Assembly: GCA_026129865.1 (NCBI GenBank)
Contig: JAHCHG010000001.1
Location: 434,001-498,000, forward strand
From: Pyrinomonadaceae bacterium
GTDB taxonomy: Bacteria > Acidobacteriota > Blastocatellia > Pyrinomonadales > Pyrinomonadaceae
DNA length: 64,000 bases
Direction of reading: 5' to 3'
The translations under genes were made by a program, and so were the position numbers. Numbering within the stretch: the stretch's first letter is position 1; every line of letters begins with the position of its first letter. Shown in pieces: positions 9,081 through 17,300 of this stretch. The notes below the pieces were generated by a model, which ran no database searches, was not told where the DNA came from, and saw nothing but the letters and a program-made list of their open reading frames with translations.

Positions 9081-9539
9081 CTATTCACCAGACGGCTGGT
9101 AGCTGCCAACATCGTTTTGAAAACTCATTGCAAAACGATTCCAGCTGTTTGTCATATTTATCATCATCGTCAGATAAACCAGTTCTTCTTCATCGAAATG
9201 AGTCCGGACTCGATCGAAAAGTTCGTCGGAAATTTCATATTCCGAGATTCGCGTCAGGCGTTCAGCCCATAAAAGTGCGGCACGTTCGCGTTCGCTATAG
9301 AACGATGATTCGCGCCAGGCGGAAAGGCAATACAAACGCTGTTCGGTCTCGCCAGCCTGCCGCGCATCTTTCGTGTGCATGTCGAGACAATACGCGCATC
9401 CGTTTATCTGCGAAACGCGAATTTTAACAAGTTCCTGCAATTTGCTATCAATTCTTCCGCGTTTGAGCAGCGCTTCAAACCCCAGCATTCGTTTGAAAAC
9501 ATCCGGAGCCGATTTTTCCAGATCGATCCTCTGCGTCAT
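9081..9539 (-). CDS. Carboxymuconolactone decarboxylase (AhpD-like) family protein
   Basis: About 152 residues. Seen: the alkylhydroperoxidase signature CAYCLDMHTKDARQAGE with the CxxC pair and the following His, typical of AhpD-like disulfide reductases. The start is the ATG at 9539, which has GGAGG 5 bp upstream; the longer frame starts at a TTG inside the ribosome site. Probable role: reduction of peroxides or of a partner's disulfide. The LLM oxidoreductase follows after 12 bp. Confidence 0.88.
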   Translation of the reverse strand: MTQRIDLEKSAPDVFKRMLGFEALLKRGRIDSKLQELVKIRVSQINGCAYCLDMHTKDARQAGETEQRLYCLSAWRESSFYSERERAALLWAERLTRISEYEISDELFDRVRTHFDEEELVYLTMMINMTNSWNRFAMSFQNDVGSYQPSGE

Positions 9540-9608
9540 AAATTCCTCCAAAAGCCAAAAAATTCACATCATAAAATGCCGCGTTCCAAACGATGGAGAT
9601 TTCGTTCT

Positions 9609-10469
9609 TCAAATGCCCGCTCCATCTGCCTGACTGTGGTCGACCGCCGTATCAAGCGCTATTTCGCGCATTTCATCGATGTTCTTAAGAACGGAGTGGA
9701 GCTTTTCTTCCATCGCAGTTACGGCGTCTTCACCGAGCGGAAGCCGCAGCGGCGGGTTTTCCATTTCCGCTATTTTCACGATCGCCTTGACGGCTTTTAT
9801 CGGATCGCCCGGCTGATTATTGTGATATTCGCCCATTTTATCGATTCGTTCCGACGTTATGTAATCGTCAATGCGGTTAGCCGGCTGGGTGAACGAACGC
9901 CCGGCAAAATCGGTGCGAAAACCGCCGGGTTCGACGATCGTTACCTTGATATTTAAATGTTCGAGTTCTTTCGCGAGACCTTCGGACAATGCTTCGACCG
10001 CGAATTTTGTCGATGAATAATAACTGCTCGAAGCATACGTCGTAATACCGACGACCGACGAAAGATTTATGATATGCCCGCTTTTTCGTTCGCGCATTGC
10101 GGGCAGTACCGCACGCATCATTCGGGCAACGCCGAAAACGTTCGTATCGTACTGTTTTTCGATCTGCTCCATCGACGGTTCTTCGATCCCGCCGCCGAGT
10201 CCGTAACCGGCATTGTTGACCAGAATATCGATCGCGCCGAACTTCCCGGTCGCCTTTTCTACCGCCGATTTCACCTGCGATTCGCTCGTAACATCCAGCT
10301 TTACCGCCAGCGCGCGCTGCGGATATTTCGTTTCAAAGTCCTTTACATCCTCAATATTTCGCGCAGTTGCGATTACCTTATATCCGTTCTCGAGTGCTTC
10401 TTCCGCCAACAATCGACCAAAACCCGTCGAACTTCCCGTAATAAACCAAACTTTATTTTTATCGCTCAT
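9609..10469 (-). CDS. Short-chain dehydrogenase/reductase
   Basis: A classical SDR of 286 residues. Seen: the cofactor motif TGSSTGFGR near residue 12, NNAGYG near residue 87, and the catalytic Ser-Tyr-Lys arrangement in INLSSVVG and SSYYSSTKFAVE. The absence of an acidic residue right after the first turn and the ATARN stretch suggest NADP(H) use. The gene ends about 60 bp before the AhpD-like gene. Substrate unknown. Confidence 0.88.
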   Translation of the reverse strand: MSDKNKVWFITGSSTGFGRLLAEEALENGYKVIATARNIEDVKDFETKYPQRALAVKLDVTSESQVKSAVEKATGKFGAIDILVNNAGYGLGGGIEEPSMEQIEKQYDTNVFGVARMMRAVLPAMRERKSGHIINLSSVVGITTYASSSYYSSTKFAVEALSEGLAKELEHLNIKVTIVEPGGFRTDFAGRSFTQPANRIDDYITSERIDKMGEYHNNQPGDPIKAVKAIVKIAEMENPPLRLPLGEDAVTAMEEKLHSVLKNIDEMREIALDTAVDHSQADGAGI

Positions 10470-10477
10470 AATTTTCC

Positions 10478-10900
10478 TTAATTCTTTCCGTACTTTTTAT
10501 CAAAATATTTGACCGACTCCGTGATCAGCTCGCTAAGAACCGACTCATCGACATCGCTCAGCCGCTTAAGATAAAGACAAGATTTTCCGGTCTTATATTT
10601 TCCCAGCTTCGCCATCAATTGGTCATAACGTTCGAATCCGTTCATGATGTAAACCGTTAAATTCTGTTTTCGCGGCGAAAAACCGATCCGCATCCATTCG
10701 CCCTCTCGCCCGGACGCATATTTATAGTGATAAGTTCCAAATCCAACGATCGAACTTCCCCACATCCGAGGTTCCTGACCGGAGATCTCGCGCATCATTT
10801 CCAATACCCGAAAGCTGTCTTCGCGTTTTTCCGGGTCGGAAACCTTATTTAAGAACTCGCCGACGTCGGCATCATTCAGTTTTGTCTTCAACTCCGCCAT
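10478..10900 (-). CDS. DUF1801 domain protein
   Basis: About 140 residues resembling DUF1801 (YdhG-like) proteins. Seen: FRVLEMMREISGQEPRMWGSSIVGFGTYHYKY and a C-terminal CLYLKRLSDVD segment typical of the family. Function is not established. The ATG at 10900 is chosen over a TTG at 10909: it lies 1 bp past the methyltransferase stop with AAGGAA about 10 bp upstream, so translational coupling with the preceding gene is likely. Confidence 0.82.
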   Translation of the reverse strand: MAELKTKLNDADVGEFLNKVSDPEKREDSFRVLEMMREISGQEPRMWGSSIVGFGTYHYKYASGREGEWMRIGFSPRKQNLTVYIMNGFERYDQLMAKLGKYKTGKSCLYLKRLSDVDESVLSELITESVKYFDKKYGKN

Positions 10901-10901
10901 A

Positions 10902-11549
10902 TCAATCAAATTCCTTCCGGCTGACCATCAATCCATCGCGAACCGCGAGAAGAATGTTCGAAACGCGCGGATCCGAATTTATTTTTATGTTGTATTCGTG
11001 AAGTGCGCGCGTCGATTCGTTCACGTCTTCCCCGTTTTCGGCATTCAAAACGTCGCCGCTCCATAGTACGTTGTCGGCAATTATCAGCCCGCCAATACGA
11101 AGCTTTGGAAATACGAGCTCAAAATATTTTGAATAGTTAGGCTTGTCAGCGTCGATGAAAACGAGATCGAACTGCTCATCGAGTTTCGGAATTACTTCAT
11201 CCGCTTCGCCTAAGATCGCTTCGATCCGGTCCTGAAAAGACGTCTGCGCCCAAAATTCCTTCGCTATCCGGTTCGTTTCTTCGTTAATATCGAGCGTTAT
11301 AATTTTCCCGCCGTCCGCCAGTCCTTCCGCAAGACAAAGTGCGGAATATCCCATATACGTGCCGATCTCGAGAATTCTTTTCGGCTTCAGCATCTTGCTG
11401 AACATCGCTAAAAGCCGCCCCTGGTAAAACCCTGAAAGCATATTCTTATCGCTTCTTTCGCCGAAGGTCTTCGCCCGCAACTGCTGCAAGATCTCACTTT
11501 CCGCCGACGTAAACTTTTCTGCGTAATTTTGTATTTTTTCGTCAATCAT
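10902..11549 (-). CDS. O-methyltransferase (caffeoyl-CoA/COMT-like, family 3)
   Basis: A 215-residue class I SAM-dependent methyltransferase. Seen: motif I in ILEIGTYMGYSALCLAEGL near residue 60, the acidic residue after beta-2 (ITLDIN), and DLVFIDADKPNYSKYFE followed by ADNVLWSG, the metal-binding region of cation-dependent O-methyltransferases. It likely methylates a catechol-type hydroxyl. The stop nearly touches the DUF1801 start, suggesting a two-gene unit. Confidence 0.9.
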   Translation of the reverse strand: MIDEKIQNYAEKFTSAESEILQQLRAKTFGERSDKNMLSGFYQGRLLAMFSKMLKPKRILEIGTYMGYSALCLAEGLADGGKIITLDINEETNRIAKEFWAQTSFQDRIEAILGEADEVIPKLDEQFDLVFIDADKPNYSKYFELVFPKLRIGGLIIADNVLWSGDVLNAENGEDVNESTRALHEYNIKINSDPRVSNILLAVRDGLMVSRKEFD

Positions 11550-11645
11550 AATTTTCGAAGGAAACGGGTGAAACGGTTAAAACTCGATTTCGTTAGCTAA
11601 AAAACCAAATGATTTGCCGCATCGCCATTGTCCTTATTTCCCGTT

Positions 11646-12659
11646 TTAAATTTTCACGACTATTTTTCCAAAATGCGCTCCGGATTCCATATATTTGAGC
11701 GCGTCTTTTACTTCGCTAAACTCAAATGTTTTATCGATCACAGGCTTGATGTGAACGTATTGCGACAACATCCGCGTTAGGTTTTCAAACATCTGCCGCG
11801 AACCGACATAAATTCCCTGCAGACGAACCGATTTCATCAAAACGTTTACCGGATTAATCCCGTCATTTACCGCTCCCGACAGTGCGCCGATGACAGCAAT
11901 GTAACCTCCCATTTTGACGGCTTTTAACGATCTGCCGATCGTTCCCGCGCCGCCGACTTCGACAACGTGGTCGACGCCCCGTTTTCCGGTCAATTCAAGA
12001 ACTGCTGCGTCCCAATCTTCACGTTCTTTGTAATTTATGAGATCCGTCGCACCAAGTTCTTTCGCTCGCTCCAATTTCTCATCGTTCGAAGACGTAATAA
12101 TGACCCGCGTCCCGAGCGCAGCCGCAAATTGGAGAGCAAATATCGAAACGCCGCCGGTGCCTAACAGCAAAACCGAATCGTCCGATCTCATTCCGCCCGA
12201 TTCGAAAAGCGCGTGAAAAGCCGTAACAGCCGCGCACGGCAGCGTCGCCGCCTCTTCGTAAGAAAAATGATCGGGAATACAAACCAGACCGTTTTCGTCA
12301 AATGTGCCGAACTCGCGCAAACAGCCATCCAAATCGCCGCCAAGCGCGGTTCGCGCTTTTTGAAAATCGATCGCGCCGTCCGTCCATCCCTGCATAAATG
12401 CGGGCATCACCCGATCGCCGACCTTAAATTTTGTCACCGCATCGCCAATTTCAGTAACTTCACCGGCACCATCCGAAAAAGGCACGAGCGGACGTTTTAG
12501 CCGCGGGTTATAATCGCCTCTGACGACCATTAGATCTCGATAATTTAACGATGTCGCGTGAAATTTCACCTTCACCTCATTCGGCTGCGGTTGCGGTTCT
12601 TCACGGTCAGTCAAGGTTAAATTATCGATCCCAAATTCATTTATTTCGTATGCTTTCAT
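11646..12659 (-). CDS. NAD(P)-dependent alcohol dehydrogenase/enal reductase (MDR)
   Basis: A 337-residue MDR protein. Seen: LNYRDLMVVRGDYNPRLKRPLVPFSDGAGEV, a pattern of zinc-free MDR reductases, and the cofactor motif GTGGVSIFALQFAAALG near residue 167. The zinc cysteines of true alcohol dehydrogenases are not apparent. It is the fourth MDR enzyme in the first 13 kb. It follows the thioredoxin-like gene at 12.8-13.4 kb after a 127-bp gap, so membership in the doxX unit is possible but not shown. Confidence 0.83.
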   Translation of the reverse strand: MKAYEINEFGIDNLTLTDREEPQPQPNEVKVKFHATSLNYRDLMVVRGDYNPRLKRPLVPFSDGAGEVTEIGDAVTKFKVGDRVMPAFMQGWTDGAIDFQKARTALGGDLDGCLREFGTFDENGLVCIPDHFSYEEAATLPCAAVTAFHALFESGGMRSDDSVLLLGTGGVSIFALQFAAALGTRVIITSSNDEKLERAKELGATDLINYKEREDWDAAVLELTGKRGVDHVVEVGGAGTIGRSLKAVKMGGYIAVIGALSGAVNDGINPVNVLMKSVRLQGIYVGSRQMFENLTRMLSQYVHIKPVIDKTFEFSEVKDALKYMESGAHFGKIVVKI

Positions 12660-12786
12660 AACTTTATGTTAAACCTAAATTGCGCGGCGACTGCTTCGAT
12701 GCCTTTGAAATATCGAAATTAATCGCCGCATGTCCTTCGCCCGCCGCCGAAAAAGCGGCTTTTATCGGGATTGTCACGATCGAATG

Positions 12787-13425
12787 TCAGCCCACTAAGG
12801 TCGGACTCAATTTTGCCACCGCTTTTTTGCTGCGGTCGCCCGCCCATCTATTTAAAAGTTGTTCAAATTCTTTCTGGATCGACCGCTCTTTATCGTTTAT
12901 ATACCAGCGCTGCAGACGTTCCATCATTTCGGGTTTTTCCAAACCCTGGCTGCGCATTTCCAGAAAATAATCCATAGCCGCCGCCGGGCGCGGACCCCAG
13001 GTTCCCAATACTTCAAGAGTTTCGGCGTCGAGCGAGATCAGTTTTGGGATCGACCGGGCGCCGTTCGTTAAAAAGCGGTCCATTAAGTCGAGATTTTCGT
13101 CCCGAAGAAGGTAAACGGTACGAATGTTCGAATTTTCGTGCGCGATCTTTTCGATCACCGGAAGATTCTGCGCCGCGTCGCCGCACCAGCCTTCGGTAAT
13201 GACAAGCCAGATAATTTTTTTGTCGATCGCACGAACAGTTTCCAACAGACTTTCATTGAGTTCGACAGTGTTTCCCAAACGCTTCATTCGCTGGCGATTG
13301 AGCTTTGCATAGCCGAACATCTCTTCCGATTGCACCGGACCGGTTGTTTTTCCCTGCTGGAGTAATTCGTCGATAAGACGAATGTACTCCGCGAATTCTA
13401 TTCCGTTTTCAATATATTCTTTCAT
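12787..13425 (-). CDS. Thioredoxin-like protein with single-cysteine WCGDA site
   Basis: A 212-residue thioredoxin-fold protein. Seen: TEGWCGDAAQNLP near residue 79 where a thioredoxin would have WCGPC, and a cis-Pro loop ARSIPKLISL. The second active-site cysteine is absent, so it cannot be an ordinary disulfide oxidoreductase; a mixed-disulfide or binding role is possible. It lies 13 bp downstream of doxX on the same strand, and would share doxX's TGTAACA operator. Confidence 0.82.
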   Translation of the reverse strand: MKEYIENGIEFAEYIRLIDELLQQGKTTGPVQSEEMFGYAKLNRQRMKRLGNTVELNESLLETVRAIDKKIIWLVITEGWCGDAAQNLPVIEKIAHENSNIRTVYLLRDENLDLMDRFLTNGARSIPKLISLDAETLEVLGTWGPRPAAAMDYFLEMRSQGLEKPEMMERLQRWYINDKERSIQKEFEQLLNRWAGDRSKKAVAKLSPTLVG

Positions 13426-13438
13426 CTTAAAAATTCCT

Positions 13439-13828
13439 TTATTTTTTCTTTGTTAAAGCACGATCCAAACTCCAATCTCCGCCGCCCGCAAAGAAGAAGT
13501 AGAAAAATACGAAACAATAGAGCACCGCGAGTTCGCCGCGATTTACGAGCGGCAAAAATCCGTTCGGCGAATGCGACATAAAATAAGCAACCGCCATCAA
13601 TCCGCTTAAAATAAAAGCGGTCGGGCGGGTAAATAATCCAAGTGCTAATAGTGTGCCGCCGGTGAGTTCGAGAATACCGGCAGTCAACATCAGCGCGCCT
13701 TTGCCTCCGCCTTGCTTTTCCGGGAAGCCGAGGATCTTTTGACTACCGTGCCAAAAGATTAGAAACCCCGAGATAAAACGCAAAACGCTAAGAATTTTAG
13801 GAGACCATTTTGTTAGTGAATCAAACAT
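13439..13828 (-). CDS. DoxX family membrane protein
   Basis: A 129-residue protein with about four hydrophobic helices. Seen: RFISGFLIFWHGSQKILGF, followed by GGTLLALGLFTRPTAF and a C-terminal FVFFYFFFAGGGDWSLD, all typical of DoxX/DoxD-like proteins. Family knowledge: DoxX proteins occur in thiol-stress membrane complexes and quinone-linked oxidoreductases. The palindromic operator candidate at 13853-13871 sits 24 bp before the start, and the single-cysteine thioredoxin-like gene follows. Control by the neighbouring Rrf2 regulator is inferred. Confidence 0.87.
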   Translation of the reverse strand: MFDSLTKWSPKILSVLRFISGFLIFWHGSQKILGFPEKQGGGKGALMLTAGILELTGGTLLALGLFTRPTAFILSGLMAVAYFMSHSPNGFLPLVNRGELAVLYCFVFFYFFFAGGGDWSLDRALTKKK

Positions 13829-13852
13829 GTTTTAAATTGGTAAAATAACGTT

Positions 13853-13871
13853 TGTAACATCATTTGCTACA
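13853..13871 (-). promoter_or_regulatory. Palindromic operator candidate upstream of doxX (Rrf2 site 2)
   Basis: Seen: TGTAACA TCATT TGCTACA, the same arms and 5-bp spacer as at 1989-2007 with one mismatch. It lies between the regulator's stop and the doxX start, in the core promoter position. Confidence 0.62.
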
Positions 13872-13897
13872 AAACGAGTCAAAAAAAAGGTTAATGT

Positions 13898-14347
13898 TTA
13901 AGCAGCCGCACTTAAATCGGTGATCGGCTGCCCGGTTTCAACAGACTCCAAGACATCTGCCAGCGAATAATCGACGAGTTTTTCGTCTATCGCACGATCG
14001 ATCACCTTTTGAAGGTGGCAAAGCACCGACTCGATGTTCTTTCCTACAGGACATTTTTGACTTGGTTTTTGTCGATGGAGCGCGAATGCGTCTCCGGGAA
14101 CAACGGCTTTGTAAACGTCGCTCAACAATATCTTGTCGGCATGTTTAGCAAGTCGAAAACCGCCGGTCGCGCCTTTTTGCGATAAAACAAGATCCGCAGA
14201 TTGAAGATTACATATCAATCTGCGGATCACGACCGCGTTAGTGTTGACGCTTTTCGCAATGTATTCAGATTTAACAAGACCGTCGCCGCTTTTGGCTAAG
14301 ATCGTTAAAACATGAAGTGATATTGCAAACTGTGTATTCGATGCCAT
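13898..14347 (-). CDS. Rrf2-family transcriptional regulator
   Basis: A 149-residue Rrf2 regulator from the ATG at 14347. Seen: a winged-helix N-terminus (FAISLHVLTILA, then VVIRRLICNLQSADLV), the wing GATGGFRLAK near residue 60, and a C-terminal sensor segment KCPVGKNIESVLCHL with C99 and C110. C46 lies in the recognition helix. There are only two cysteines in the sensor region, not the three of IscR/NsrR cluster binders, so thiol-based or two-cysteine sensing is plausible. A longer TTG start at 14356 would fall inside the operator palindrome at 14349-14367, so autoregulation is inferred. Confidence 0.88.
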   Translation of the reverse strand: MASNTQFAISLHVLTILAKSGDGLVKSEYIAKSVNTNAVVIRRLICNLQSADLVLSQKGATGGFRLAKHADKILLSDVYKAVVPGDAFALHRQKPSQKCPVGKNIESVLCHLQKVIDRAIDEKLVDYSLADVLESVETGQPITDLSAAA

Positions 14348-14348
14348 T

Positions 14349-14367
14349 TGTAACAAGGATAGTTACA
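14349..14367 (-). promoter_or_regulatory. Palindromic operator candidate at the Rrf2 gene start (site 3)
   Basis: Seen: TGTAACA AGGAT AGTTACA, with outer flanks extending the symmetry (CCATTTGTAAC against GTTACAGATGG). It directly abuts the ATG of the regulator, with no normal ribosome site in between, so the mRNA may be leaderless or short-leadered. Confidence 0.65.
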
Positions 14368-14411
14368 GATGGAAATTATGTCAAATCACTTGTTTAATTT
14401 TTTTTCATCGG

Positions 14412-14633
14412 CTAAAGAAGACCGCGTTCGTCGTCGTCATTCGCTTCCGAATCTTCGAGCGAAGGAAACGGGTCGCGGTCGGCTGGCAGCGGGATCGCTT
14501 CTCCCGGATCGCCTTCTTTGCCTGGACTTTCAATACCGCTGTTCCGCGGTTTCGGATCGTAAGCAGCGTGGCTGCCGAATTCTTTTTCATCGTTATCCGT
14601 GTCCGGATTGGGAATATTCTGAACGTCTTGCAT
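14412..14633 (-). CDS. Acidic, probably disordered small protein
   Basis: A 73-residue protein starting at the ATG at 14633, which has AGGAGAA just upstream. The sequence is rich in Asp, Glu, Pro and Gly, with no hydrophobic core, and ends EANDDDERGLL. No family recognised. The neighbour upstream on the same strand is another small basic protein, and the two may form a unit. Confidence 0.5.
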   Translation of the reverse strand: MQDVQNIPNPDTDNDEKEFGSHAAYDPKPRNSGIESPGKEGDPGEAIPLPADRDPFPSLEDSEANDDDERGLL

Positions 14634-14671
14634 ACTGATTTCTCCTTGTTTTCCTAAAAGTTGACCGTAGA

Positions 14672-14881
14672 TCAACGTAGTTCATTTAACAAACTTCCCT
14701 GGTTCTTACTGATATATCGTGAAATATACGGATGCCGCCAAAAGTCGGAACGCGGGCGCGGTGTCGGCTGGCGCGCCGGTCTTTCCTCTTTTTCCTGTCG
14801 TGCCTTTGCATTGCGGTCGCTGCCGTAAACGATTTCCTGTAAGTTTTCTTCGAAAATATTAAAAGTTACTTTTCTGAACAT
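14672..14881 (-). CDS. Small basic hypothetical protein
   Basis: A 69-residue protein with a GAAGGAA ribosome site just before the ATG at 14881. Seen: an N-terminal hydrophobic/polar mix (FRKVTFNIFEENLQEIVYG), a Pro/Arg-rich middle and a DFWRHPYISRYISKNQ tail. No family recognised. It overlaps the upstream non-coding part of the acidic small gene but not its chosen start. Confidence 0.45.
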   Translation of the reverse strand: MFRKVTFNIFEENLQEIVYGSDRNAKARQEKEERPARQPTPRPRSDFWRHPYISRYISKNQGSLLNELR

Positions 14882-15041
14882 AAATTCCTTCCCGTTTGCT
14901 CGTTAGTAGTTGGCTTTTATAAAAGCAAAGCTTATGCCGAACCCGGAAAAAGGCGCAGAACCGGAAGATTACTATTCATTTAAGATGATTTCGTAGCAGT
15001 TTGGGACGATCGTCAGTGTGTTGAATACGGACAGATCAGCT

Positions 15042-15929
15042 TTACGTAAGCAAAGATATCTCGTGGAGGGAATCTTCAGAAATAAGTGGAAATGCACGGA
15101 CATTTGGCAAGTCGCCGAGGCATTTTGCTGTTAATGTGTCGCAGACGATCATCGCGGCGCTGCCTAGTCCTTTTTGCCAATCATCGTCTTTCGTCGAACG
15201 AAGCATAAGGCTTTCCGGATCGATGTTCGCTGCCAGCAAAATTGTCTTTGACAGCGCCAGAAACTTTTGCCAGCCGGATGCGATCGCAACGATCTCGTCG
15301 CTTGACGGTGGAATCTTGCCGCTGAGTGCTGCCGGTATAGAACTTGAACGAATATATAGACAATGCTGATCTGCGGTGAGAATTGAGTTTATTTTTTCTT
15401 CCTCATCGCTCATGGCAACGAGGTTTCCTTTATATTCTCCGATCGAATTCGCGAACTCTTCAAATGCTATGCCTTTTATATCTACTTCAAACAAATCTCT
15501 GAGTTCCGACAATAGAATTTGACGAAAATCTTCGTCGGATTCGATCAAAATAAGTCCGGAGGATCTCGGCTCGACAAATTTCCGAAGCCGTGCGCGAACT
15601 TCACCTATCGAAATTCCGTGCTTTTGAGCGGATGTAAACATTTCCGTGATCAGAGAATCGAGTTTGGACAAATCTTTATTTTCCCGGACGAGAGGTTCCC
15701 GCACGTAAAAACCGCTGCCGGTTCGAAATTCGATCCAGCCGTCCGACGCCAGATTTTGATATGCGTTGGAAACGGTATTCGCATGGATCCGAGATCTTCG
15801 AGCGATCTCCTGCGTGCTCGGCAGACGCGAACCGATCGGAAGGTCGCCGCTCGTAATACCAAGCGTGATCTGTGTAACGATCTGCTCGCGGACAGGAACC
15901 TCGGAATTTTTAGAGATCCATATTTTCAT
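15042..15929 (-). CDS. GntR-family transcriptional regulator
   Basis: A 295-residue regulator. Seen: an N-terminal GntR winged helix with VPVREQIVTQITLGITSGDLP, a recognition region STQEIARRSRIHANTVSNAYQ and a wing GWIEFRTGSGFYV, all standard for the family. The C-terminal 200 residues do not match the MocR aminotransferase fold or a clear FadR/HutC domain by eye, so the ligand is unknown. The TIGR01777 gene is 15 bp upstream on the same strand, suggesting joint transcription. Confidence 0.85.
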   Translation of the reverse strand: MKIWISKNSEVPVREQIVTQITLGITSGDLPIGSRLPSTQEIARRSRIHANTVSNAYQNLASDGWIEFRTGSGFYVREPLVRENKDLSKLDSLITEMFTSAQKHGISIGEVRARLRKFVEPRSSGLILIESDEDFRQILLSELRDLFEVDIKGIAFEEFANSIGEYKGNLVAMSDEEEKINSILTADQHCLYIRSSSIPAALSGKIPPSSDEIVAIASGWQKFLALSKTILLAANIDPESLMLRSTKDDDWQKGLGSAAMIVCDTLTAKCLGDLPNVRAFPLISEDSLHEISLLT

Positions 15930-15944
15930 CGGTGAGCGTCGAAA

Positions 15945-16841
15945 TTATTGCACGACATGTTTTAGTGCATCGTCCAATTTCGGGAACTTAAAACTAAATC
16001 CAAGCTTTTCGAGTTTCGACGGGATAACTCTATTTCCTTCCAACAAAAGCGTTTCGCCCATTTCGCCGAAAAGGAGTTTGACGCCGAACGCAGGTATCGG
16101 AATGATAGTCGGTCGGCTCAAAACCTTGCCGAGCGTACTGGTAAATTCCTCATTCGTCGCCGGGTTCGGCGCCGTCGCATTAACGGCACCGCTGACGCTT
16201 TCGTTTTCGAGCGCAAAAACAAAGACATTCACAAGATCGTCGATCGCGATCCAGCTCATATATTGATCTCCGCTGCCGATCGTTCCGCCGACTCCAAATT
16301 TGAAAGGCGTCAGCATTTTTTCCAACGCGCCGCCGTCTTTCGCCAAAACGACGCCGATCCGAGGATGGACGACCCGCGCACCGAATTCGGCAGCGCGGCT
16401 GCCTTCGCGCTCCCATTCAGAGCAGACTTCCGGGAAAAAGCCTTCCCCGCGGTCGCTTTCCTCGGTCAAGAGCTCGTCCCCTCGATTTCCGTAAAACCCG
16501 ATCGCCGACGCAGAAATAAATATCGACGGAGGATTTTCGGATTTCGAAAACGCATCAACTAATGTTTCGGTTCCCTTTACCCGGCTGTCGCGTATTCGAC
16601 GTTTTTTGTTTTCAGACCAATTTCCGGCGACATTTTCACCAGCCAAATGAATAACAGCTTCTATTTGATGAAGTTTTTCGAATTCGGACGATGAAAAGCC
16701 TTCGTAAGGATCCCATTGAATCTCGCCTGGATTTTCGGCTTGCGACCGCGATAGTTTGAAAACATCGTGACCTTTTTGTTCAAGAATGTTAACCAGTCGC
16801 CCGCCGATGAAACCGCTCGCACCTGTAATTAATACCTTCAT
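15945..16841 (-). CDS. TIGR01777-family epimerase-like SDR (YfcH type)
   Basis: A 298-residue extended SDR. Seen: ITGASGFIGGRLVNIL at the N-terminus, the conserved VIHLAGENVAG and a C-terminal ITGNRVIPSKLEKLGFSF-like end (GNRVIPSKLEKLGF) that is diagnostic of the TIGR01777 group. These proteins are called nucleoside-diphosphate-sugar epimerases but their substrate is unknown. It precedes the GntR regulator on the same strand with 15 bp between. Confidence 0.9.
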   Translation of the reverse strand: MKVLITGASGFIGGRLVNILEQKGHDVFKLSRSQAENPGEIQWDPYEGFSSSEFEKLHQIEAVIHLAGENVAGNWSENKKRRIRDSRVKGTETLVDAFSKSENPPSIFISASAIGFYGNRGDELLTEESDRGEGFFPEVCSEWEREGSRAAEFGARVVHPRIGVVLAKDGGALEKMLTPFKFGVGGTIGSGDQYMSWIAIDDLVNVFVFALENESVSGAVNATAPNPATNEEFTSTLGKVLSRPTIIPIPAFGVKLLFGEMGETLLLEGNRVIPSKLEKLGFSFKFPKLDDALKHVVQ

Positions 16842-16898
16842 AATTTTAATTTCGCGAACGACCTTCGAACGGTTTCAGTATTTGCGCAGTATATTCGA

Positions 16899-17300
16899 TC
16901 AATTGCCTTGATCCGGAGTTTCCGTTCCGCGTGCCTGAAGATCGACTCTGATAAATTTCACCATTCGGCGGATATCTTCTTCGCTTAGTTGATTTTCAAA
17001 AGCCGGCATCGGCAATTTTCCGTGTTTTATCTGCTCGTAGATCTGTTCATCGGTCTTTTTCGCCGCATCCCCGTACCGGAGACTGGGAACGAGTCTTCCG
17101 CCTATCTCCTTTCCGTTGCCTTCTTGTCCATGACAGATCGCGCAGTTTTGCCGGAACAACGATGCCTCGTATGAATTGCTTTCTGCGATGACGATACCTT
17201 GGCGACGAGATTCCTTTTGCGTACATGAAACCGCAGCGAATGCCGAAACAAGCAAAACGACGACCAATTTGATCAGAGTTTTTTTATCGATCGGCTTCAA
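16899..17300 (-). CDS. Lipoprotein c-type cytochrome
   Basis: A 133-residue monohaem cytochrome c. Seen: an N-terminal hydrophobic segment ending AVSC (lipobox, C26), the haem motif CAICH (C53, C56, H57) and a likely axial methionine in [16 protein letters not shown]. It would be lipid-anchored in the membrane facing the periplasm. The start is a TTG at 17300 overlapping the thiG stop (TTGA), which suggests translational coupling with thiG, an odd pairing between thiamine synthesis and electron transport. Confidence 0.87.
   Translation of the reverse strand: MKPIDKKTLIKLVVVLLVSAFAAVSCTQKESRRQGIVIAESNSYEASLFRQNCAICHGQEGNGKEIGGRLVPSLRYGDAAKKTDEQIYEQIKHGKLPMPAFENQLSEEDIRRMVKFIRVDLQARGTETPDQGN

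Noticed and set aside
12660-12786. Small gene between the MDR and thioredoxin-like genes
   Set aside because: No open frame with a start and ribosome site; only a short GC-rich hairpin-like stretch.
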